A stretch of 64,000 bases of DNA, taken from NCBI GenBank assembly GCA_030018495.1, contig JASEFS010000016.1:1-64000 (forward strand), written 5' to 3'. The first letter of the stretch is position 1, and each line of letters begins with the position of its first letter. The notes beneath the pieces were generated by a model, which saw only the letters and a list, made by a program, of their open reading frames with translations, ran no database searches and was not told the origin of the DNA. The stretch comes from Deltaproteobacteria bacterium. Lineage in GTDB: Bacteria > Desulfobacterota > Desulfobaccia > Desulfobaccales > 0-14-0-80-60-11. This document shows, one piece after another, positions 52,507 to 61,638 of this stretch. Made by a program: the position numbers and the translations under genes.

Positions 52507-54564
52507 ATGCCCCGCGACATCCCCGTCGGCAACGGCAAGCTGCTTATCTGCTTTGATCGGCACTATGCCATCCGGGACCTCTATTTCCCCCATGTGGGGC
52601 AGGAAAATCATGTCTCCGGGAGTTTCTGCCGCATGGGCGTGTGGGCGGAAGGGGAGTTCTCCTGGGTGGGCGAAGATTGGCAGCGGGAGTTCGTTTATGA
52701 AGCTGACACCCTGGTGACCAATGTCCGGCTCGTGCATCAGGGTTTGGGCCTCCTTTTGCTCTGCCGGGACGCGGTGGATTTTCATGAAGATGTCTTTATA
52801 CGGGAAGCGCAGGTGGAAAATTTGCGCCCGGACAAGCGGGAAATCCGCCTCTTCTTCTCTTTGGACCTGAATATTTCAGGCAACAGCGTCGGCGACACCG
52901 CGGCCTTCGACCCCAAGAGCGGCGGTGTGGTTCATTACAAGGGGGCCCGCTATTTCCTGGCCAACGGCTGGGCCGCGGACCGGCAGGGTCTGGACCAGTT
53001 CGCCACCGGCGAGAAAGGCGTGGCCGGCCGGGAGGGCACCCACAAAGACGCGGAAGACGGGGTGCTCTCCGGCAACCCCATCGCGCAGGGTTCGGTGGAC
53101 TCCGTCATCGGCCTGAAGCTGATCCTGGAGGGCCTGTCCCGGGAAACCGCCTACTTCTGGCTGGGAGCCGCCGGCAACTGGGAGGAATTACACCGCCTGG
53201 ACGCCCTGGTGAAGTACAAGCATCCGGCCAACCTGCTCAAGCGCACCGCGGATTTCTGGAGCCTCTGGGTGCGCAAGGAATCTCCGCCCTTGGGAATCCT
53301 GCCGGAGAAGGTCGGGGAACTTTATCACCGCAGCCTGCTCATTCTGCGCACCCAGATAGATTGGGCCGGCGGCATCCTGGCCGGCAACGACTCTGACGTC
53401 ATCCACTTCAACCGGGATACATATTCTTATATATGGCCCCGGGACGCCGCGCTCATCGCCCATGCCCTGGACCGGGCCGGCCATCCCACCAGCTCCCGCA
53501 ATTTCTTCCGTTTCATCGCCCGGCTGCTGCAGCCGGAAGGCTGCCTGCTGCACAAATATAATCCGGACGGGACGCTGGCCTCCTCCTGGCATCCCTGGTT
53601 CGAACTTGGTCAAGTCCAACTCCCCATCCAGGAGGACTCCACCGCGCTGGTGCTTTGGGCCTTGTGGCACCACTTCGTGTTTTACCGTGACCTTGATTTC
53701 ATCAAGCCCCTGTACCGCCCCCTGGTCAAAAAGGCGGCTGACTTCATGTGTCAGTATCGGGACGCGCAGACAGGCCTGCCCGCGGCCAGCTATGATCTGT
53801 GGGAGGAGCGGCGGGGCATCTTCAGCTTCACGGTGGGTGCGGTCTTCGGCGGGCTCACCGCGGCGTCGCTTTTCTGCATGGTCTTCGGCGAAAACGACAA
53901 GGCCGAACACTACCGGCAGGTGGCCGCGGAAATTCGCGACGCGGCTTCCGCCCATCTCTGGCGGCCGGAGGCCGACCGCTTCTGCCGCATGGTGCGGCGG
54001 GGTGATTCAGGCGGTCTGGAAGTTGATCTGACCTGCGACGCCAGCCTCTGGGGCCTGTTCGCCTTCGGCCTGTACATGGCGGACGACCCGAGAATTTCCG
54101 CCACCATGGAGGCGCTCAAGGATAAGCTCTGGCTGAAGACGCCGGTGGGCGGCCTGGCCCGTTATGAAGCTGATCCTTATCATCGCGTCAGCCCCGAGAC
54201 GCCCGGCAATCCCTGGTTCATCTGCACCCTGTGGCTGGCCGACCACCTCATCGAGCGCGGCGGCGAGGCCGATTTGCAAGAAGCCCTGGAGATCCTCACC
54301 TGGGTGGCCGACCATGCGCTGCCCTCGGGCGTGCTGGCCGAACAGCTCAATCCCCTGACCGGGGAGCCTCTGTCCGTTTCCCCTCTCAGTTGGAGCCATG
54401 CCACTTATATCTCCACCATCCACCGCTATCTCGACCGCTTGGCTGCACAAGAACAGGTTCCCGAGCTCAAGGCCGCATTTGCTCCATATCTCAAGCGGGA
54501 AGACTGGATCGAGCGCCTCTACGCCCAGACCTGCGACGCCATTCACGGCATCTGCAAATTTTAG
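52507..54564 (+). CDS. Glycoside hydrolase family 15 (glucoamylase-like) protein
   Basis: 685 residues. N-terminal beta-sandwich domain (about 1-260, beginning PRDIPVGNGKLLICFDRHYAIRDLYFPHVGQENH), then an (alpha/alpha)6 barrel with TYSYIWPRDAALIAHALDRAG, YLW/DLWEERRG (catalytic acid region), a Glu-rich active-site loop and GLARYEADPYHR...GNPWFICTLWLADH. Cytoplasmic (no signal peptide), as for the bacterial/archaeal GH15 clade that includes glucoamylase, glucodextranase and trehalase. Likely glycogen or maltodextrin turnover. Start at ATG 52507; the PRDIPVGNG segment begins straight after. Confidence 0.9.
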   Translation: MPRDIPVGNGKLLICFDRHYAIRDLYFPHVGQENHVSGSFCRMGVWAEGEFSWVGEDWQREFVYEADTLVTNVRLVHQGLGLLLLCRDAVDFHEDVFIREAQVENLRPDKREIRLFFSLDLNISGNSVGDTAAFDPKSGGVVHYKGARYFLANGWAADRQGLDQFATGEKGVAGREGTHKDAEDGVLSGNPIAQGSVDSVIGLKLILEGLSRETAYFWLGAAGNWEELHRLDALVKYKHPANLLKRTADFWSLWVRKESPPLGILPEKVGELYHRSLLILRTQIDWAGGILAGNDSDVIHFNRDTYSYIWPRDAALIAHALDRAGHPTSSRNFFRFIARLLQPEGCLLHKYNPDGTLASSWHPWFELGQVQLPIQEDSTALVLWALWHHFVFYRDLDFIKPLYRPLVKKAADFMCQYRDAQTGLPAASYDLWEERRGIFSFTVGAVFGGLTAASLFCMVFGENDKAEHYRQVAAEIRDAASAHLWRPEADRFCRMVRRGDSGGLEVDLTCDASLWGLFAFGLYMADDPRISATMEALKDKLWLKTPVGGLARYEADPYHRVSPETPGNPWFICTLWLADHLIERGGEADLQEALEILTWVADHALPSGVLAEQLNPLTGEPLSVSPLSWSHATYISTIHRYLDRLAAQEQVPELKAAFAPYLKREDWIERLYAQTCDAIHGICKF

Positions 54565-54654
54565 GGAAAGCCCCTTTCATTAGGAAATTCGGGCTTGCTC
54601 AATTCAGCCCCTATCATACGAATTTGACCTCAAAGATCGAGCAATCAAATCCAA

Positions 54655-54835
54655 CCTCCCCCTCACCCCAACCCTCTCCCCCCTGTTTGGGGGAGAGGGA
54701 GTTTAAGTTGCCGCGGTAAATTCCCTTTCCATTGAGGGTTGTATTTCCAGCCGGAGAGCAGGCCGGTGTCTTTGTTTAAGTTGCCGCGGTAAATTCCCTC
54801 TCCCTTGAGGGAGAGGGTTAGGGTGAGGGTGACAA
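54655..54835. repeat. C-rich REP palindromes with 30-bp direct repeat
   Basis: CCCCTCACCCCAACCCTCTCCCCC...GGGGGAGAGGG (54658-54699), then two direct copies of GTTTAAGTTGCCGCGGTAAATTCCCT (54701-54726 and 54773-54798), the second continuing into CCTCTCCCTTGAGGGAGAGGG. Confidence 0.8.
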
Positions 54836-54848
54836 GTTACTGATTTAG

Positions 54849-54995
54849 CCCGGATAATTCACTAAGGACCGAAGGACTCGGTGGCACAGGCTTTCCAGCC
54901 TGTGCAAAAAACACTCCGCTGTTTCGAACCTTCCGTTTTAATTACATATTTCAATGCGTTGCCGCATATTTTGAAAAGCTCATGAAGAAAGTGGG
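54849..54995. repeat. 147-bp dispersed repeat, copy 2
   Basis: Direct-orientation counterpart of 15030-15175, about 93% identical by eye, containing the same GCACAGGC-TTTCCA-GCCTGTGC palindrome. Confidence 0.85.
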
Positions 54996-55054
54996 TCAGG
55001 CGATCACTATTCCAGAGGCAATGCTCTATGTCTGACGTGCAATCAGTATTCTAT

Positions 55055-55084
55055 TTGAATTATTTTTTGTTTAGATAATATAAT
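55055..55084 (+). promoter_or_regulatory. Putative promoter of msrA
   Basis: TTGAAT, 18-bp spacer, TATAAT, 55 bp upstream of the start codon in an AT-rich stretch. Confidence 0.6.
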
Positions 55085-55138
55085 GTAGGAAACAGCTTTC
55101 CATGCCTGTCCGTTTTTAGCATACTAAAGGATCAACCT

Positions 55139-55993
55139 ATGATTTCCCGATTTGCCGCTGTCCTGAGCATTGCCGTAACGCTCGCCTGTCTGCCTATCCC
55201 GGTTATCGGGAGCGGCTTGGATGCAATGCATAACGGCGACATGATTGCAGATATGAAGGAGAATAAAGCCATGGCTGCAAGCCTTCGCAAACCGTCGGCG
55301 CCGCCCGTTGATGCGGCGCAGCCGGATAAATTTGAAACCGCCACCTTTGCCCTGGGGTGATTCTGGACTCCCGATGCCCAGTTCGGGGCCATCGACGGCG
55401 TTATTCGCACCCGGGTGGGGTACTCAGGCGGCACCCAAAAGAATCCCACTTATCACAGCCTGGGGGATCATACCGAAACCATCCAGATGGACTTCGATCC
55501 CGCCAAAATTTCCTATGCCCGGCTTTTGGAGATATTTTGGGCCAGCCATCAGCCGACGGAGAACCCCTGGTCCCGACAGTACATGAAAGCCGTCTTTTAT
55601 CACGATGAAGCGCAAAAGCGACAGGCGGAGGCATCCCGGGAAAAAGTGGCCGCCAAGCTGGGGAGCCGGGTAACCACGCAGATTCTGCCGGCCACGCCGT
55701 TTTATTTGGCGGAAGATTATCACCAGAAATATGCCCTCAGGCGGAGAGCTCCGGAAATTGTCCGGGAATATCGTGCCATTTACCCCGATATGAGCGACTT
55801 TGTGAATTCAACGGCGGTTGCCCGGATCAACGGCTATTTGGGAGGGTTCGGCGACTTCGCCCTGTTCCAAGCCGAGATGGACCTTCTGGGCCTTTCCCCG
55901 GCCGGCCGGGAAAAAGTTTCGGCTATGAAGCATCTGCGCCGGGGCGACGACAGGAACAGGCCGGCTGTTTCTTCGGGGGCCTGTCCGCTTTAA
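55139..55993 (+). CDS. msrA: Exported peptide methionine sulfoxide reductase A, selenoprotein (UGA at residue 74)
   Basis: 284 residues with UGA 55358-55360 read as selenocysteine. An N-terminal signal peptide (MISRFAAVLSIAVTLACLP) and linker are followed by ATFALG-U-FWTPDAQFGAIDG: the UGA replaces the catalytic Cys of the GCFW motif. The frame then continues through GYSGGTQKNPTYHSLGDHTE, FWASHQPT and a full MsrA domain to TAA 55993. The usual Glu of GCFWGxE is Asp here. A hairpin follows the UGA. Sec-MsrA proteins are known in Chlamydomonas and some anaerobic bacteria and are faster than Cys forms. It would repair oxidised Met in periplasmic proteins. AAAGGA precedes ATG 55139. A chance nonsense mutation exactly at the catalytic codon is unlikely. 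Confidence 0.85.
55369..55388 (+). promoter_or_regulatory. Candidate bacterial SECIS hairpin of msrA
   Basis: UCCCGA-UGCCCAGU-UCGGGG: 6-bp stem (one U-G), 8-nt loop with G at position 2, loop starting 15 nt after the UGA. The stem is short, but position and loop fit. Confidence 0.6.
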
Positions 55994-56032
55994 TGCGGTC
56001 ATCGTCTTTCGGTTTTGAATTTTGGAGGCGGT

Positions 56033-56485
56033 TCAACCGGTGGGATAAACTTCCCTTACTTCCTGAAAGCGGGTGACCAGGATGTACTTCTCCACCGCGA
56101 CCCTAAGCAGGGCGCAGTCCGGGGAAGAAGCAAATTCCTCCAGATAAGGGTGCTTGGCGAGATAAATCTTTAGATAATCCTGGCGATCCCGGCCTTGCAG
56201 TTCCCAGGTTTTGCCCAGCGCCGTGACCGCCGCGGCCTTGGAAAAATCCGCGGGCTCGTTGGCCCGGTTGTCCACCAGCAGCGCCACCCGGGGCTCCGCC
56301 AAGAGGTTGGCGAACTTGCGGGTGGGTCGGGTAGTGGCTAAGATGAGGTATTTGAGATCATCGGTGGCCGCGAAGGCCATGAGACTGGTATAGGGCTGGC
56401 CGTGGTCCTGGGTGGCCAGCACCGCCAGACTTTGGGAGGCCAACAGGCTTTTTACGAGATCGAGGCTCTCCTTTGAATCAGTCAT
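56033..56485 (-). CDS. Pyridoxamine 5'-phosphate oxidase-like flavin-binding protein
   Basis: 150 residues of the split-beta-barrel PNPOx-like fold: SLAVLATQDHGQPYTSLMAFAATDDLKYLILATTRPTRKFANL (residues about 17-59), EPRVALLVDNR and AAAVTALGKTWEL. Such proteins bind FMN, F420 or heme; the exact cofactor is not readable. Convergent with msrA. The family is often annotated as general stress/PNPOx protein. Confidence 0.82.
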   Translation of the reverse strand: MTDSKESLDLVKSLLASQSLAVLATQDHGQPYTSLMAFAATDDLKYLILATTRPTRKFANLLAEPRVALLVDNRANEPADFSKAAAVTALGKTWELQGRDRQDYLKIYLAKHPYLEEFASSPDCALLRVAVEKYILVTRFQEVREVYPTG

Positions 56486-56598
56486 GTGGCCTCCTCTGCA
56501 ATAATTTCGGTTTCATGCTTATCCTACAGGCCCACTGCTCTCTGTTACAAAAAGTACATGACGCCGGCCTCGCGGGTCACCCTAAAAACATAAATGAC

Positions 56599-56660
56599 GT
56601 AGGGCGGGAAAGCGAAGCGCATCCCGCCTTGGGCATTAAAATGGCACAGGTGAGGACGTC
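56599..56660. repeat. Composite repeat copy C
   Basis: GTAGGGCGGGAAAGCGAAGC..CATCCCGCC, TTGGGCATTAAAATG, GCACAGGTGAGGACGT, as in copies A (26030) and B (45176). Followed by CACTCCTCACTG heptamer-like sequence. Confidence 0.78.
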
Positions 56661-56767
56661 TTCTGCTCGCCTTCCACTTCTCACTGCTTACCGCTCACTC
56701 CTCACTGATTTATGATATATGAAATGGCATACTTCCAAAACTTCTTAATCAGCGGGCGGGCGCGGCC

Positions 56768-57502
56768 GTGAGCTTCTCTTTTAATAACCCTGGCGACCCA
56801 ATGGGCAAGTCCCGGATGGTGCAGCGGCATTTCAGCGCCATTGCGGCCCGGTACGACTTGGCCAACGACATCCTGAGCTTCGGCCTGCAGCGGCAATGGA
56901 AGCGGCTGGCGGTCCGGCTGCTGGACCCGCAACCGGGGGACGCGGTGTTGGACGTGTGCGGCGGCACCGCGGATCTGGCTATTTTGTCCGCCGCGGCCAT
57001 GGGCCTCCGGGGACAAGTGCTGGTCTATGACTTTAACCGGGAAATGCTGGAAACCGGCTTGGGCAAGGCCTCCCGGGACTCATCGGGAAGCAGTCTGACG
57101 TTTATTCAAGGAGACGCGGAAGCCATTTCTTTGAAAGACAACAGCGTGAATGCGGCCATCGTAGGGTTCGGCGTGCGCAACCTGACGCACCTGGCGCAGG
57201 GTTTCCAGGAGATGCACCGGGTCCTGAAACCCGGCGGACGCATGGTGTGTCTGGAATTTTCCCAGCCTCCGGCCAAATGGTTCCGCCTGCTTTACGACCT
57301 CTATTCCCATGCGGCTATTCCGCTGGTGGGCAGAATTCTGGCCGGCTCCTGGGAAGCCTACACTTATCTTACCGGCTCCATCCGGCAGTTCCCGGGTCCC
57401 GTTGAACTGTCGGCTGTAATTGAAAACAGCGGGTTTACCGAAGTGACCTACCGCCCCCTGACCGGCGGCATTGCGGTGCTTCACCGAGGGGTGAAGCCTT
57501 AA
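56768..57502 (+). CDS. ubiE: Demethylmenaquinone C-methyltransferase
   Basis: 244 residues (GTG start; ATG 56801 is an alternative). UbiE/MenG signatures: FSAIAARYDLANDILSFGLQRQWKR, SAM motif VLDVCGGTADLA, DFNREML, GDAEAISLKDNSVNAAIVGFGVRNL, RVLKPGGRMVCLEFSQP. Last step of menaquinone synthesis. In a strict anaerobe this should make menaquinone, the likely electron carrier for the CbcL-like cytochrome at 47.6-50.2 kb. Confidence 0.92.
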   Translation: MSFSFNNPGDPMGKSRMVQRHFSAIAARYDLANDILSFGLQRQWKRLAVRLLDPQPGDAVLDVCGGTADLAILSAAAMGLRGQVLVYDFNREMLETGLGKASRDSSGSSLTFIQGDAEAISLKDNSVNAAIVGFGVRNLTHLAQGFQEMHRVLKPGGRMVCLEFSQPPAKWFRLLYDLYSHAAIPLVGRILAGSWEAYTYLTGSIRQFPGPVELSAVIENSGFTEVTYRPLTGGIAVLHRGVKP

Positions 57503-57522
57503 GGGGCTAACAAAATAAGGCA

Positions 57523-57665
57523 AAAGATTCACCCTCACCCTGCCCTCTCCCTCAAGGGAGAGGGAACAAAAAAACTTGGTTTTTGGGTCAAATTTCTTGT
57601 TTCACCACTTTCGCCCTTTACCTTTTCGCCTCTTCCCCTTTTTCCCTTTTCGCCTTTTCGCTTTT
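57523..57665. repeat. C-rich REP palindrome and CCTTTTCG repeat tract
   Basis: CACCCTCACCCTGCCCTCTCCCTC/GAGGGAGAGGG palindrome (57529-57566), then a TTTCGCCCTTTACCTTTTCGCCTCTTCCCC... tract (57607-57665) like those at 20.1-20.4 and 52.4 kb. Confidence 0.75.
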
Positions 57666-57675
57666 TTCAAACCCC

Positions 57676-59253
57676 TCACTCCAACTCCCGCATCAACCTC
57701 CCGGCCTCGTCCGGCCCCCAGGTGCCGGCGGGATAGGGATGGATGAGGCGCTCCAGGAAAGCGCAGGTTTCGCATTCCTCAATCAGGGGGCTGAAGTAGG
57801 CCCAGCACATTTCCACCCCATCCTGTCGCCAAAAGAGCATATGGTCGCCCTGAATGCAATCGATGAGGGACTTTTCATACGCGTCCATAATGGGGCCGCG
57901 GTAGTTCTGGTAATAATTGAAATCCATGGTCACGGCCCTAAGGCACACCACCGCGCCGGGATTTTTGGTCTCAAAGGTCAGGGTGATCTTTTCTTCCGGA
58001 TGTATCCCCAATATCAGCCGGTTCGCGGCGATGGGCCCCATCTGGATGTCTTCGAACATGGAGTGGGGCACTTTCTTGAAATGGATGATCAGTTCGGTGC
58101 GCTTTTCCGGCAGACGCTTGCCGGAGACCAAGTAAAAAGGCACCCCCTGCCAGCGCCAGTTGTCAATGAACACCCGCATGATCGCAAAGGTCGGGGTCAG
58201 GGAATCGGGGCTCACGCCCTTCTCTTCCCGGTAGCCCGGCACGGGCTGACCGTCGATTTCTCCCGCCGCATACTGGCCTAAAATAAGATTTTCTTCGGAA
58301 TTGGGGTCCGTAATGGGCTTCAAGGAGCGAAACACCTTCATTTTTTCGTCCCGCACCTGCTCGGCTTCAAAGCGGGACGGCGGCTCCAGGGCCGTGAGGC
58401 TCAAGAGCTGCATCATGTGGTTCTGGAACATGTCCCGGAGGACCCCGGCCTCCTCATAGTAGCCCGCCCGGTGCCCCACGCCGATTCTTTCAGCGGCGAT
58501 GATGCCTACGCGGTCGATAAAGCCCCGGTTCCAGATGGGCTCGAAAATGGCGTTGGCAAAGCGGAAAATCAGGATGTTTTGCACCGTTTCCTTGGCCATG
58601 TAGTGGTCGATGCGGAAAATCTGGTGTTCTTCAAAGCTCCGGTGCATGGCTCGGTTGAGTTCCCGGGCGGAGTTAAGGTCATGCCCGAAAGGCTTCTCCA
58701 CCACGATGCGGACCCACCCCTGCCCTGCCCCGCCCTCCTTACTTAAGCCGGCCTCCCCGAGCCTAAGGCTGATGACCGGATACATGGAAGGCGGCACGGC
58801 CAGATAGAAGAGGCGGCTGCCGCCGATGCCGAACTGCCGGTCGTGTTCGGCCAAAGCTTCGCCAAGGGCCTGATACGAGGCCGCAGCCTGGTAATCCATA
58901 TCATAGTAAAACAAGGCCGGGGCGAATTCGGGCCAGCGGCTCATATCGACGGCTTCCTGGCCGGCGACGGCCTCCTGCATGCGCCTCTGAAATTCCTCCC
59001 GGCTCCAGTCCGTGCGCGCCACCCCCACAATACAGCAGGGCTCGGGCAACGCGCCCCTCAGGAACAGGTTATAGAGAGCCGGCATGAGTTTGCGCGCCGT
59101 CAGGTCCCCCGAGGCTCCGAAGATGACCAGGATGCAGGGGTCCAGCTTGCCTTCGAACAGGCACGCCTGCACGGGAAGGCCCAGATCAGGCGCCTCGCCC
59201 TCCACCACTGCGCCCGGCGGTTTAGCGACCGGCTCCCGGGGGTTAATCATCAT
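57676..59253 (-). CDS. zwf: Glucose-6-phosphate 1-dehydrogenase
   Basis: 525 residues; first step of the oxidative pentose phosphate pathway. VIFGASGDLTARKLMPALYNL nucleotide fold, VEKPFGHDLNSA, the active-site RIDHYMAKETVQN, and a C-terminal RMxDEA-like region (GDHMLFWRQDGVE). The N-terminal extension of about 35 residues is longer than usual. The start codon overlaps the rpe stop (ATGATGA-type), so translation is probably coupled. Last gene of the gnd-pgl-...-rpe-zwf run. Confidence 0.95.
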   Translation of the reverse strand: MMINPREPVAKPPGAVVEGEAPDLGLPVQACLFEGKLDPCILVIFGASGDLTARKLMPALYNLFLRGALPEPCCIVGVARTDWSREEFQRRMQEAVAGQEAVDMSRWPEFAPALFYYDMDYQAAASYQALGEALAEHDRQFGIGGSRLFYLAVPPSMYPVISLRLGEAGLSKEGGAGQGWVRIVVEKPFGHDLNSARELNRAMHRSFEEHQIFRIDHYMAKETVQNILIFRFANAIFEPIWNRGFIDRVGIIAAERIGVGHRAGYYEEAGVLRDMFQNHMMQLLSLTALEPPSRFEAEQVRDEKMKVFRSLKPITDPNSEENLILGQYAAGEIDGQPVPGYREEKGVSPDSLTPTFAIMRVFIDNWRWQGVPFYLVSGKRLPEKRTELIIHFKKVPHSMFEDIQMGPIAANRLILGIHPEEKITLTFETKNPGAVVCLRAVTMDFNYYQNYRGPIMDAYEKSLIDCIQGDHMLFWRQDGVEMCWAYFSPLIEECETCAFLERLIHPYPAGTWGPDEAGRLMRELE

Positions 59254-59915
59254 TGGTCCTTGTCGATTATTTCTCTTAGACGGCGCACATTCTCGAAGAT
59301 GTCGTTCGCATTAAAAATGCCCGAACCCGAGACAAAAACGTCCACTCCGGCTTTCACCAGAGCGTCCGCGGTATCCAGTTTCACCCCCCCGTCCACCTGG
59401 AGGAGCGTGTTCAAACCACGGTCATCGATCATCTGCCGCAGGCGCCGGATTTTGGGCAGCATGGCGGGAATGAATTCCTGGCCGCCGAAACCGGGATTCA
59501 CCGTCATCAGGAGCACCATGTCCGAGACATCCAGGACATACTCCAGGGTGTCCAGAGAGGTGCTCGGGTTGAGGGTCGCAGTGGCCTTCGCCCCCAATTC
59601 CCGGATGCGGTTCAACTGGCGGTCCAGATGAATGGTGGCTTCCACCTGGATGCCCAGCCAGTCGGCCCCGGCATCCACGAAGGCCTCCAGGTAGCGCTCC
59701 GGCCGGTCTATCATCAGGTGCACGTCCAGAGGCAGGTTCGTGACCTTGCGGATGGCCTTGACCACCGGCACGCCGATGGTGATATTGGGGACGAACACCC
59801 CATCCATGACGTCCACGTGGATCCAGTCCACCCCGGCCTCTTCGGCCTTATGAATTTCTTCCGCCAGCCTGACGAAATCCGCGGAGAGAATAGAGGCTGA
59901 AATTTTCTTTTTCAT
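59250..59915 (-). CDS. rpe: Ribulose-phosphate 3-epimerase
   Basis: 221 residues, TIM barrel: SASILSADFVRLAEEI, WIHVDVMDGVFVPNITIG, LDVHLMIDRPERYL, VLLMTVNPGFGGQEF, LLQVDGGVKLD and FVSGSGIF. Interconverts ribulose 5-P and xylulose 5-P. Between zwf and a small ORF on the same strand. Confidence 0.96.
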   Translation of the reverse strand: MKKKISASILSADFVRLAEEIHKAEEAGVDWIHVDVMDGVFVPNITIGVPVVKAIRKVTNLPLDVHLMIDRPERYLEAFVDAGADWLGIQVEATIHLDRQLNRIRELGAKATATLNPSTSLDTLEYVLDVSDMVLLMTVNPGFGGQEFIPAMLPKIRRLRQMIDDRGLNTLLQVDGGVKLDTADALVKAGVDVFVSGSGIFNANDIFENVRRLREIIDKDQ

Positions 59916-59933
59916 CGAGGGGTGACGTCCTTT

Positions 59934-60119
59934 TCACATTCTGAGGATAAGAGACGGCGGCAGCGACGCAGCTTTTGGGCCTATAAAAGCAGAGCTATGG
60001 TTGTGGCCGGTCCCATAAGGGGGAGCCAGCGAGCTTCGCCACCAGGCCGCCCCGGCGGCGGCGGCCAGAGTGATAACGATAATTAGCATCGTCGCCAGAC
60101 GCCTGTTTCTGCTTTCCAT
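59934..60119 (-). CDS. Small single-pass membrane/secreted ORF, 61 aa
   Basis: MESRNRRLATMLIIVITLAAAAGAAWW... is a positively charged start plus one hydrophobic helix, then a Pro/Ser/His-containing tail. GGAG lies 5 bp before the ATG, and the ORF fits exactly between the flavoprotein gene and rpe. No homologue recognised. It may be a genuine small protein. Confidence 0.45.
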   Translation of the reverse strand: MESRNRRLATMLIIVITLAAAAGAAWWRSSLAPPYGTGHNHSSAFIGPKAASLPPSLILRM

Positions 60120-60217
60120 AATTTCTCCATATTGTCAAATGGATTAATGGGTTCGCGCCAAAAAGCGGTTGCACCGGGCAGTTGCGGCGGTTTAGGAATC
60201 CGGCTCCGGGTCGGCTT

Positions 60218-61534
60218 TTAAAAAGCGAAATATTCTACAGAAACGCGGGAATCTGGGACCTTCAGGTCCTGCAAGGCGCTGATCACCGCTTCCAACATAC
60301 CCGGCGGTCCGGCCACATAAAACATGGCCTGGTCCAGCCGCTCGCGGCCGCACAGACGCCGGAGTTTCTCCTGGTCCAGGCGGCCTTTTTCGCCCTGCCA
60401 GTCACCCTCCGGGCGGCTGAGGACGTGAACCACGCTAAGGTCCGGAGCCGCGCCCGCCTCCATCTCCGCCAGTTCGGCCCGAAACGCTATGTCGGCTTCC
60501 CGGCGATTGGCATAAAGCAGCAAAACCCGCTTGTCGGCCCGCGTGTCCCGCATATGGCGCAGATTGCTCATAAAAGGCGTGATGCCGATGCCCCCGGCAA
60601 TAAAAACCAAATCCCGCACCTCCGGGCGCATGACGTGGGAGAAAATCCCGAAAGGAGCATGTATCACCGCCCGGTCACCCGGTTCGGTCTGGCCGATGGT
60701 GGAAGTAAAGTCTCCCAGCTCTTTGATGGTGGAAGTATGGAAATCCTTTTCAGCCGGACTTGAGGAAATGGTGAAATGGTGCTCCTCCTCAGGCAAGCCC
60801 CGCCCCCGCAGCAGGGTTACGAATTGCCATTGCCCCGGATGAAAATCGAACCGCTGCCGGCCCTCGGGCGGCGCAAATTTCAAGGTCCAGACCCCTTCTG
60901 CTTCCGGGGTTACTTCCATTATCCGATATGGATGCTGCCTCAGAAGTTGTGGACGCACCAGCCGGTGATAGGCAAACAAGCCGACGGCCAGGGCTATGAG
61001 AGCGAGCCACCAGACGCGGAGCGGCAGCGAGTCGGCCAGATCGCCGCCCGTATACCAACTGTGCACGAAAGCTCCGGCCAAAATCAGGGACCCGGAGATA
61101 TCGTGACCCAGGCGCCAGGTTTCAAATTTGACGCCGATTCTGTCCCTAAAAATCGACATAAACGCGTTGGCCAAAAGTAAAAGAAAAGTCAAGCGGCCCA
61201 CCCAGATGTACCAGGGTAGGTCCAAAAAGGTGACCAGAGGCCACTTCCGGCCGCCCCAGGCCAGGAGGAAAGGATGGAGCAAAAGAAGAGAGCCTGCCAG
61301 GATCGCCATATTGCGGTGAAACGGAAAAACGTTGTTGAGCCCGAAATTTCTGTCCACTATTCTGAGGCGGGCTGCCAGCACCACCTGCATTATCAGAATG
61401 GCGAAGGCTGTCAGGGCAAAATGTCTGCCTGTATCATAAATAATGCTGTGGTAGGTCTGAGGAGAGGACAGGGATAAAACGATTAAAGGCGACAGAATTG
61501 CCGCCAGATAACCAAGAATTAATGAATATGCCAC
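60218..61534 (-). CDS. Ferric-reductase-like transmembrane flavoprotein (FNR superfamily)
   Basis: 438 residues. An N-terminal six-helix ferric-reductase-type membrane domain with paired His (FPFHRNMAILAG, LLLHPFL, LGHDISGSLILAGAFVHSW) is likely to bind two hemes. The cytoplasmic FNR module has FHPGQWQFV, HHFTISSSP (flavin), FIAGGIGITPF (NAD(P)H) and YVAGPPGMLEAV. Transfers electrons from NAD(P)H through flavin to heme and then to an acceptor outside. Set among NADPH-producing genes (gnd, zwf), which suggests NADPH as donor; the acceptor is unknown. Confidence 0.87.
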   Translation of the reverse strand: MAYSLILGYLAAILSPLIVLSLSSPQTYHSIIYDTGRHFALTAFAILIMQVVLAARLRIVDRNFGLNNVFPFHRNMAILAGSLLLLHPFLLAWGGRKWPLVTFLDLPWYIWVGRLTFLLLLANAFMSIFRDRIGVKFETWRLGHDISGSLILAGAFVHSWYTGGDLADSLPLRVWWLALIALAVGLFAYHRLVRPQLLRQHPYRIMEVTPEAEGVWTLKFAPPEGRQRFDFHPGQWQFVTLLRGRGLPEEEHHFTISSSPAEKDFHTSTIKELGDFTSTIGQTEPGDRAVIHAPFGIFSHVMRPEVRDLVFIAGGIGITPFMSNLRHMRDTRADKRVLLLYANRREADIAFRAELAEMEAGAAPDLSVVHVLSRPEGDWQGEKGRLDQEKLRRLCGRERLDQAMFYVAGPPGMLEAVISALQDLKVPDSRVSVEYFAF

Positions 61535-61638
61535 TTAACCCCTCCTGCGGAAAAGACCTTTATTACTTTTAATAAGTCGAAAAAAGAGGTTTTCAACTTT
61601 TCCGCAGGACTTATTCGCGCCACAAACCGGCTTCATTT

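Noticed and set aside
55139-55360. msrA, dsrE and the cytochrome as pseudogenes broken by nonsense mutations
   Set aside because: All three have the same codon (UGA), each at a redox-type position or in an intact domain context, with a hairpin right after and no other lesion. Sec recoding explains all three; final proof needs selB/selC.
59250-60119. TGA of the 61-aa ORF in frame with rpe as a further Sec readthrough
   Set aside because: rpe has its own ATG and a complete conserved N-terminus; no Cys-aligned site and no SECIS-like hairpin.
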